Positions 36,481 to 47,067 of a stretch of DNA of 64,000 bases are shown piece after piece. Numbering within the stretch: the stretch's first letter is position 1; the number at the start of each line of letters is the position of its first letter. A program made the position numbers and the translations under genes. The notes below the pieces were generated by a model, which was not told the DNA's origin, made no database searches, and saw only the letters and a list, made by a program, of their open reading frames with translations. This DNA comes from Eucommia ulmoides (Eukaryota; Streptophyta; Magnoliopsida; Garryales; Eucommiaceae): assembly GCA_016647705.1 (NCBI GenBank), contig CM028326.1, forward strand, positions 19,343,401 through 19,407,400. Reading direction: 5' to 3'.

Positions 36481-37927
36481 GGTGGTGTTTCTGTTTTTAT
36501 ATTTCTACTTTCAATAAATTGAGATAGAATGGGATGAGAATTCTATTTTCGTTCTAGAGTATTTCAGAAATAGAAACATGTTTGATAACGACTATTATCC
36601 TAAAATTGTTTATTTAATTTTTGAGAATATAAACAAAAAACACGTTTAATTATAATATTTGTTCATTTTTTTTCCTATTATTTTAAATGTATGGTGCCTG
36701 GCTGAGTGGTTGTGGCCTATGGAATAATAGGTGGAAGTTTTGTGGGAGTGAATAGAAATAATTTTTTCTCTCAGATTCTTAAAAAATTCAAGAAATAATC
36801 TCAAATTACTTCTTAAAATTTGAGAACAGAAATGTAGGGATGTCACTGGTTCGGTTTTGGTCCGATTTCATATAAAACCAAAATAAAAATCACTAGAAAT
36901 ATATCAAACCAAAACCAAAACCGTCAATTCAGTTTTAAAACAAAACCAATTAAATTTACACAAAACCAAAACCAAAAAACTGCGAACCGCGAAACCATTT
37001 AAAAAGTTTCAATTTTATAAAAACCAAAAATAAAACCAAAGCCGCAAATCGTTGTTTTTTTATATATAAACAAAAATATAGTTAAAATATCAAACATAAA
37101 ATATTAATTGATTTTATTATATCTATTAGGGCACTATTAATTAATCTTTACTTTCAATTTTAATCTTTTTTATTTTATTTTTTTATTTTATTATATCTAT
37201 TCGGCACAATTAATTGACATATAATTAAATTATTCAATTACAATAAGACACAAAATTGTGCCCTAATATAATTTTTGTTTTTAGGGCACTATTTGTTATC
37301 ATTTTATATTATATATAAAATATTAATTTTTTTTTCACTAATTTAATTTTATCGGGACACTACTTTTTGCCCTTTAAACATTTGATTATATATTAATTTT
37401 TAATAAAATAATAAGAAAATCAATATTAAAAATATCAAATTTACTTTTATGCGACACTTTTAATTTTGTGCCAACAATAGCACCTTTATAAGGTACATTA
37501 CATGTAGTGTTCTAATAAAAGTGTCATAACAGACAGTTTTTGTTATAATGAGAGGGGCTAAAAATGTATATATATATATATATATATTAAGGTTAAAATG
37601 TAAATATATATAAAAAAATAAGGGTATATATGTATTAAAATATTTTTAAAATATTGACTTTACGGTTTCGCAGTTTGGTTCGTGGTTCGATTTTGCGGTT
37701 CAGTTTCACAGTTTCTATCCTAAAATCAAAACCAAAACTGCTTCGATTGTTAATTTCAAAATCAAAATCATAACCAAACAATTTAATCGGTTTTAAAACT
37801 GGACCATTCAGTTCGATTTCTCTCGGTTATCCATCGGTTTGGTTTTTTGTAGCATCGCTACAGAAGCGTGTTTACCAAACAAATACATTAATTCTAATTT
37901 TTTGAAAGCAGAGTAACCAAACGGGCC
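36481..37927. mobile_element. MITE family copy C, CTA duplication, split by a hAT-like element
   Basis: Ends are GGTGGTGTTTCTG and, inverted, GGCCCGTTTGGTTAC, with CTA on both sides (36478-36480 and 37928-37930). The outer parts match copies A and B (GAATGGGATGAGAATTCT, TTTGATAACGACTATT, and GAGTAACCAAACGGGCC at the right). The 1026-bp element at 36835-37860 lies within it. Copy C occupies most of the gap between the two DTX genes and ends about 330 bp upstream of the gene 2 ATG. Confidence 0.85.
36835..37860. mobile_element. Non-autonomous hAT-like element nested in MITE copy C
   Basis: Ends TAGGGATGTCAC and, inverted, TAGCGATGCTAC match at 9 of 12 positions and have the TAGGGATG form common in plant hAT elements. 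The 8-bp flanks are CAGAAATG (36827-36834) and CAGAAGCG (37861-37868), 6 of 8 identical. Inner arms are rich in AACCAAAACC on the left and GGTTTTGGTT-type sequence on the right. No transposase is present. Confidence 0.85.
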
Positions 37928-38064
37928 CTACATTTTGAAATAAAAGGGGGATGGAAAAAATGCATGGGCTATTGGGGCCGAAATTAAAGAAGCCTGGAGT
38001 GGGCCGAATGACCCCCTCTGGGCCCTTTGCACAACCACATAGCCCAAAGGCCCAATTCCCACGT

Positions 38065-38070
38065 CACGTG
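38065..38070. promoter_or_regulatory. G-box CACGTG upstream of DTX gene 2
   Basis: ACGTCACGTG holds a perfect CACGTG about 190 bp upstream of the ATG at 38259. G-boxes bind bZIP and bHLH factors in plant promoters. Whether this one is used is unknown. Confidence 0.5.
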
Positions 38071-38258
38071 CTTCTCACATGAGCAAACCGTGCATGTGCA
38101 TCGCGAGCTCAATCAACCAAGTTATTTTAATCTCACGTAGCGACGAATTATGCTTCAATCTCATTAGGCCTATATTATGTTAATTGTGATTAGGCTATCA
38201 TGTTTCACCCCTCCGACACCACCACCACCACCACCTCCGCTGCCGACCGCCGCCAGAC

Positions 38259-40581
38259 ATGGGATCCTCCCAAGATGATACTAATTACCAACCACTCGTA
38301 CAGATCAGTGATTCGTCAGAAAAGGAGAATAAAGCCAGCGAGGAGTTGGAGAACATATTGTCCAATAGGGAGGTGCCACTTTTGCAGCGCCTTGGGCCGG
38401 CGACGTGGATAGAGCTACAGCTCTTGTTCCGGCTGGCTGCCCCGGCAGTGATAGTATACCTTATAAACTACTTCATGGCCATGTCCACTCAAATATTCGC
38501 CGGCCACCTGGGAAACCTCGAGCTCGCTGCCGCCTCCCTCGGAAACAATGGCGTCCAGAGCTTTGTCTATGGTGTTATGGTATTTCCTTTTTTTTGCTTT
38601 TTGCAAATATAATACAGCTTAAGTAGCTTTCAATATAGTAACAAACCTATTTATTATTATTATTTTTAATTAACTTTTGTTTTATTTTTAAATATTATAT
38701 ATAACCCAATGGCAATGATGATCGATAATTTGCAATGAATTATAAAGTAAGTGATGTACACTCTAGGTGGAGAATTTACATTGGGAGAGACAATTACCCT
38801 TTTAATTTTGGAAAAATTGGTGAAAAGTCCTTTTTTAAGTATAATTGGTAAAAAATTATTTTGTGTTATTAAGTTTTGATTTAGTCTTTTGAATTAGATT
38901 TCACTTGTGTTTTAGTCTCGCATTGCATGAATTGTAGGGATATTCCATGAATTGTAGGGAACCTTTTAGTGGGCACATTTAGTTTTTATAGTGAATTATG
39001 TTACATGTAACTAATGTTAGTCACTTTTCACACATATTTGGTTATTTTTAATTATATGTACTTATATAGTATTAGTTACATGTTACAATTACATATATTT
39101 GTGACGTAACTGAAAAAATATTAAACTTTTTAGTTATATATCAGAGATATGTAACTAAAAAGTTACATATTTTTTAAACATGTAACTGAAAAATATCAAA
39201 TTTTTGAGTTGCATATCAGAACATCTAACTAAAAAGTTACATATTATTAGAACATGTAACAAAAAAAACAAAAAACAAAAAAATAGTTACTTGTAACTAA
39301 TATAATAATATTACACACAAAGTAGTTACATGTAACTGGCGCGTGGTTATTATGTGAGCAAGGCTTCCTCATTTTTAAAACAGATGAGACTAAATCAAAA
39401 AATTTTACCGCATGTAGGACTTTTGACCAATTAAATTTGAAATGGGGGACCTCCCACCTATTCTGTCACACCTCACCCTGGACACCCATCATCGTCGGGC
39501 CCGGAGTGACGTCGACAAGACATCATCTGAACGTCAAACCAACTAGGAAACGATAAAGGGCATATACCATATATATACAATCATAAAATGTCACCAGATA
39601 CAACCTCTCTAATTGGAAACACACCCGTCCCTAGAAATAATATCAACACAAAATATAACAACCAAGAACCTCTCACAAGTTCGCCTCAAACAACTCTTCC
39701 CAAAGTACTCGCACGCTACACCAACCTCGAACTTTACCTAGTGCCAGTAGGGGATCGACTCCTAGTTACTGTACCTACAAGTGTACTATCTTCTTAATAA
39801 AAAAAAAAATTAGATGGATCAAGTATAAAATATATAAATATCACATATTACAAAGAAAAATCACTTTTTCCTATCAGCACAGAAAACCATGTATATATGT
39901 TTATAACATTTCAAACCCAAGCAGTAAAAATCAACCAGAACATCATAGCAACCATATAATATAACGCAACTGAAATAATAAATATATCATCGTTAATGGA
40001 TACACCAAGCTAATATAAAATAAAGTATATATAAAGGCCATATACTACAAAACACCATATACGACACCACATCACACTACACCTCACCATACTATATCAC
40101 TCCACACCTCATCACATCACACCACACCTCAGCTAGCCGTGTGATCGTTTTAACCTCACGATCGGAAGTTGCAACAGTATCATACCCCGTAGGATATGCC
40201 TTCCTAGCGGGATATAACAACACTCCGCTGAACTATGCCAGACGGGTAAAACAACGCTCCGCTAGACTATGCCAGACGGGTGAAACACCACTCCGCTGGA
40301 CTATGCCAAGCGGGTGAATATCCACCACCAATCTCCACCTCACCTCAACAAAAACAACTCATCTCCACCTCAACAACAACAACTCTACCCACCATCAACC
40401 ACATCATCAAATCAATAATATCATCGTAAATCTATAACTCAATAAATAATCAACACTATGCTGAAGCAGATAAAATCAACAGTGTCGTCAAACTACAAAT
40501 CAATAACCTCCTCTATCTCCAAAATCGATTTAATCCATATAAGTTATAAATTCATCAAATTTTAAGTAAACACATTTATTT

Positions 40582-40620
<39 letters not shown>

Positions 40621-43600
40621 TTATTTTTTTTTTCAAGAAGACAGTACACTCACCTGGTTATCTGCTCCGAAGACTTTTACCAACTATCCTCTACCGGTAC
40701 TCCGGTGCCTGCAAACCTAATAGTGACATGGCCTAAATTAATATTTTATGTAAAATAATCTAATCGTGCAATGCAGGCCCTAAATTCCGTAATTTCCCAT
40801 TTCCTACATTTTATTTATGAAAATTATTATTCGGTTTATTTCGCTTCATTACAAATTACTGAATAAAATTTATTCATGTGAACGGTCTCAAATATTTATT
40901 ATCGCTATTTCGACATTTTTGATACTAGTAATTTAAGTTAACAAAACTAAAATAAATTTAACGAAAAACGTTATCCATTCCGAACAGTTCACGGGTCGTG
41001 AGATGGATTTTAAATTTTGTTGGGGTTATTCATGTAGTTTTCCTTTTTTCCTTCTTTCTTCTTTCTTTTTTCTTTTTCTTTTTTTCTTTTTTTTCTCTAT
41101 TTTGGTTCAGTTCGTCCCGCCGGCGCCCCCTTCTCTCTCTACTATTGTTTAGGGTTGAGGCTTAAAATTTAGGTACGTGAATGGGTTAAGACCCCAAATT
41201 TAGAGTCTCCGCTCTCCTTTGTCATAGTTGTATATATTATATTTTATTAAAAAAATATTTGTAATTTATTTTAAAAAATTAAAGGGCAATGCCCTAGGGA
41301 TGGGCTTGGGTTTTATGCATTTTACAATGGACAAATTTGGGCAGGAGAATATGGCTCGATTGTTAGACTGAACTCTCGCCCAAACCCTACAAATTCTTAT
41401 AATTTACTAGGTAGAGTCCAACCCTAACTCGGATCGGACCAACCCATGAACAACTCTACTTAGGGTGGCATGTCTGATATGAACACATAGTTATGACTCA
41501 AACACATGTTTGGCATGCCAAGTGGTTTGTCCACTTTTTTTTTTTAATTTTTTTTCAATAGGACACAGTAATCAAAATACCAAAATTATAAAAATGAGTG
41601 AATGAGAGAAGGAATAAAATGAATTTACTAATGAAATTACTATTCAATTATCTTATTTAATTATTATTGTATGCTTAAAAGAATGGAGTGGAATATACTT
41701 TTATATGTCAACTTTGAGATCAAATTCATTCAAAATATATATTTAATAATAATTTATTTAGAAAAATGACTACAAAATATGAGTAATATGTCACGTGAAA
41801 AATATTCAAAATCTACCAATTAGAATCATTTTGTTCTTAAATTTTTATTTTCGCTTTGGGAGCATAGGATTTTTTCCTCTCAAATATTTAATTTTGTTTA
41901 GGAATAGAAACATATTTTTTGTTCTTAGATTTCCACTTCTATTTCCAATATAGATATTTTTTTTTGTCCTCAAATTTCTATTATGGAAAATAAATAGATT
42001 TTTTTGTTCCCAGATTTTTGTTTTTGTTTTGGGAACTTTAATGTATTCTTTGTTCTCAAATTTATGTTTCTATTTCGAGAATATGAATTGATTTTTTCGC
42101 TTTCAAATTTTTATTTTTGTTCGAAATATAAATTTGCAAATAAGAAAATATGTTTTTGTTTAGAAATATAAACAAAAATCTAGAAAAAAGAAAAACGTGT
42201 TTCTATTCCAAAAAAAAATCGAGAACAAAAAAATCTATTTCTATTCCCGAAACAAAAAAAAAATATTAGAAAAAAATAAAATTAAATTAAGAACGAAATA
42301 TTTTGTTTTCGTCACTTAATGAATAATTTTTTTATAAAAAAAAAAAAACAGATATCTTCTTTTTCAAAATAAAAAATAAAATTAAGAATGAAATATTTTA
42401 TTTCCGTCATTTAATAATTAATATTTTTTTTAGTTTTTATATTTTTTTAATTTAATATACGACTAAATTGATAAAATTAATTTATAGGAAATATAAAAAT
42501 TATTGTTAATATGAGATTTATGGGCCAAAATAAGGTGCAACTCAAAAAAAGTCCTACCATGAATTATAGAATCCAATTTCGGCCCATAAAACATGGAATT
42601 CAATTCCATCCATACTAATTCCAATGTGATCAAATTTTTTATTCCATTGGATAACAAAACAAAGGAATTGAAATTGAATGTGAAATTGCGATTTCATTTC
42701 ATTCCCATTACGTCCAACCAAAAGCACAGTTATAAAATATCAGTCATCCCCTTTGACCCATTTTTTAAAAAGTATAATCCCTCTTATTTTATTTTTTTAA
42801 AATATTCTTTATTCTTTTATTTTGTTAAAAATTCACTTCCACCTCTATTAAAAAAAAAAAAATTCTTTTACTCCTATTTAAAAAAAAAAATTATATTTAT
42901 CACCGCACCCCCACCAACCGCAACCGTACACCCACCCCCATCCCCGATGGTTCTTCATCCTTACCCCTTTCTCTCTCCAGATCCAGCGCGGATATATGTT
43001 CTGGCACACATAGGTTTGTAGAGATATAGAGAGAGAGAAGGAGGAGGAGGAGGAAATTGGTGGGGATGGAAGCTGGGGGGGGGGGGGGGTGTTTCGACAA
43101 GGTGGAGATTGTCCCGGCAAGGGGTGGGGGTGGGGAAGGAGTGGGCTCAAGTGTTTTTTGTTTTTTTTTTTTGAAATAAGGATGTTTGTGTAAAAAAAAA
43201 AAAATGAAAAAAAAAAAAAAAAAAGAGGATATTTATCTATTTTAATTTTTAATTATTTAATTAATTTTAAATATAAAATTATCATTACAATTAAATTTTT
43301 AGTAATTTCTCCCCCATGGATTAAATTTCTGATTCCGCTAAAATTTTCAGCTTTACATTGGAAAATTATCATTATGGTTTTGATCACATAGACATGCACA
43401 GTTTCCATATACGCACCCAGGGTTAATTAACCAGAGCCTAATAGAAACCTTTTGCATGGAATACCAACACAACAGCAAGGCATGGGTAGCGCGGTAGAAA
43501 CCCTATGCGGACAAGCCTATGGAGCCCGTAAATACGAAATGTTGGGCGTCTATCTCCAGAGATCAAGCGTCCTCCTCACTGTCACCGGCGTCCTCCTCAC

Positions 43601-45333
43601 CTTCATCTACATTTTCTCCAAGCAACTCCTCATCTTGCTCGGCCAATCTCCAAGGATTGCCGCCGCCGCAGCCTTGTTCCTCTACGGCCTAATCCCCCAA
43701 ATCTACGCCTACGCCATCAACTTCCCCATACAGAAATTCCTTCAATCTCAGAGCATAGTGGCCCCGAGCGCATTCATCTCCGCCGGAACACTGGCGCTGC
43801 ACCTCGTCATCAGCTGGGTGGCGGTGTACAAGATTGGGCTGGGTCTGTTGGGTTCGTCGTTGGTTCTGAGCTTTTCGTGGTGGGTGGTGGTGGTGGGCCA
43901 ATTTGTTTACATAGTGAAGAGCGAGAGGTGTAAGTACACGTGGGGAGGGTTCAGTCTCCAGGCGTTCTCCGGGCTGCCGGAGTTCGCCAAATTATCAATC
44001 GCCTCCGGCGTAATGCTGTGTTTGGAAACATGGTACTTCCAGATTCTGGTTTTGTTGGCTGGGTTGCTCGAACATCCCGAGTTGGCGTTGGATTCTCTCT
44101 CCATCTGGTAACTATTCCTGGCTTTGTTAGGGTCTCATTTGACCCCTTAATAAGATCAAGGCGATGTTTGATAATGATTAAATTAAAATTACTGAATTTT
44201 ATTTGATAAAATTACAAGTGTTGAATTTAAAATACTGAATTTTAATTTTTTAATATTTTTAACTTAATTTGTTTTTTTTATTTCTACAAATTTTTATTCC
44301 TAAAATAATTTTAGAATTTTATTTTTTAAAAATATTCTCTTTACAATTTTCTCTATTTTTTTCCACTTCGATATTTTCTATATCTATAATTTTTTTTATA
44401 TAATATTTTTCATGAGATTTTATAGTGTTGGTATAAAATGTTGGTTATAATAATTAGTTATTTAATGGTATTAAGTGTTAAGTGCTAAAAAATTAAATGA
44501 ATCACACATTATTTAAAATTTTAAATAATTTTAAGTGGTGGTTTAATTTTGTTATAAAAAACATTAAGTAATTAATACATTGCATCTGCTTAATTTTTTT
44601 TTGTAGCAATACAATTGCCGGATGGGCAATCATGATTTCGTGGGGATTCAATGCAGCATCAAGGTGATTAATATTAATCTTACATTTGATTGGGATTCTT
44701 AATTCAAGATTAAATACACATCAAAATTTAATATGTACTAAAATTTGGTGGGCAGTGTGAGAGTGGGCAATGAGCTTGGAGCGGGCCATCCGAAAGCGGC
44801 GGCGTTTTCGGTGGTTGTCGTGAATCTGATCTCTGGCTTCATCTCGGTGATCGTGGCCATTGTCGTGCTTGCCTTGCGTGATGTCATCAGTTATGCCTTT
44901 ACTGACGGTGAGATCGTCGCTAAAGCAGTTTCAGAGCTCTGTCCGTTGCTAGCCGTTACTCTGGTTCTAAACGGAATCCAACCGGTCTTATCTGGTAATT
45001 AATAATTAACCATGTTTTTTTTTTCTTCACCATTGTTCCTCCCCACATCCACAAGACTAATCTCGTTCGGGGTGCGTGGCTACCCCTCCTAACAAGTGTT
45101 TTTCCATAGATTCGAACTCTTTGTAGAGGTTAAGGGTTAAAGGTCCTTTAACTATTTTAACTCAAATGAGTCTTACCATTTGAACTAAACTATGGTGGTA
45201 TAAACCATGCTTTAATCAAGACATATACATTATTGGGAACTTCCATTGAAATATAGAAATTATCGACTTATCGTAGTTGTTTTGCTGAGCTTCACTCAAC
45301 TCTTTTTTTATTTATTTATTTATTTTTTTTTTA

Positions 45334-45374
<41 letters not shown>

Positions 45375-47032
45375 TCACATTTATCTTTACTTACTTATAT
45401 CTCATCCCTTAAACAACAGGTGATTGATTTATCCCAAATAAGTATGCCATAAAATTAGGGATAATTATTAAATTAAAAGTAACTCACTTTTATATTTTTA
45501 AAATAGCAATAATATTTTTTTATATATTATTTGTTAGATTTGATTATATATTTATGATCGCGGGATCATTAACTTCTAATTGATACTAAAATCGAAAAGA
45601 AAAAAAATATCAGTTAAAGCGTCCATATTGAATTCAACATCAAATAAAAACCAATGCGTTGAATTCAATCAATATTAAATTTTACAACAAAATGTATGCG
45701 AATGGATCTCATTTTGAAGCTATGTTTATTGTGAATGTAAATCTGTGTTCGGATTATCAAAACTACGCTTATGTCACAGTCTATTGTTAGTTTTTTCACC
45801 TTAGAAATTTGCATTTAAAATCGTTGAAAATATGGAATCATGAATTAACTAGCTAATATTCCAACTTTATCTTTTTATTTTTGTTCAAATCAATCATTTA
45901 TTTTCTATTAAAAAATATAGAAAGTCTAATAGTTCATAATAATATTTAATTTAATTTTTTTCATGTCTATTATTTTTCATTAATTTGATTGAATAGTAAC
46001 ATACATTGTTGAATTCAATACCATGTTTTGTCGAATTGAACGAATCCTAAATTTTACAACAAAATGTATACTAATAAATGTTTTTTGAAGTTATATTTCT
46101 GTATAAATAAAGATTGAATGTAACATTTTTACAAAAAAAACAATGTTAATGATGCAAGTATAGTTGATAATGTTGAATGTAACACAATAATTGAATGTTA
46201 AATTCAACATGTACCAAACCAATTAGCTTCTAAGTGAAAATGAATAACAATTTTAATTTTAAATTCAAAATTGAAGTATCTATAAAATCTGACTAAATGA
46301 TGGTTAAATATAAAAAAAAAAAATGTAACTCGTACTTGAAAAAAATAAAATTCTAACATGCATATAGCAAATCCTGAAATTTTAGGAAGTATAAATGAAA
46401 ACAATGATTTGAATTCAACTAGATATGGAAAGATGTACAAATCTATAATTCTAGAATTATATTGAGTACTTTCGTCAATGAAATTAGGCCGAATTAAAAA
46501 ATGAGATTAAATAGTTTATTTTTTATCGTCCATGTGATTCATTAGTCTAAAAAAAAATTGTGGAATAATCGGGTAAATTAGTGTTTCTAATAGGAAAAAA
46601 GGTTATTTTGCCTTAATTATTTCCCCTTATATTTTTTTTATCTTGTTTTATTTAAACCTTTTATTTTAAAAACTTACACATTACTCTTTCTCTTCTACTA
46701 TGAACTAAACAATGAAACTCATATTTTATTAAAAAAATATAAAATAAATTATTTTTCATTTATTTTTTAATTTAAATTTAATATCTAAAGGTCATAAAAT
46801 GGAAAAATGGGGAATGTTAATAGTTCTATTTCTTGTTTGTAAATATTTTGAAATTGATGTGAAAATTGGGGATGTTGAAGGTGTGGCCGTTGGGTGTGGA
46901 TGGCAAGCTTTTGTTGCATACGTGAACGTGGGCAGTTACTATGTTGTTGGAATCCCAATGGGGGCAATTCTAGGCTTTTACTTCAAGCTTGATGCTAAGG
47001 TAACAACCTGATCTTACATATCAAAATTGATA

Positions 47033-47067
<35 letters not shown>

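Noticed and set aside
41294-41458. Small hAT element starting TAGGGATGGGC
   Set aside because: The candidate ends only roughly match and the 8-bp flanks differ completely.
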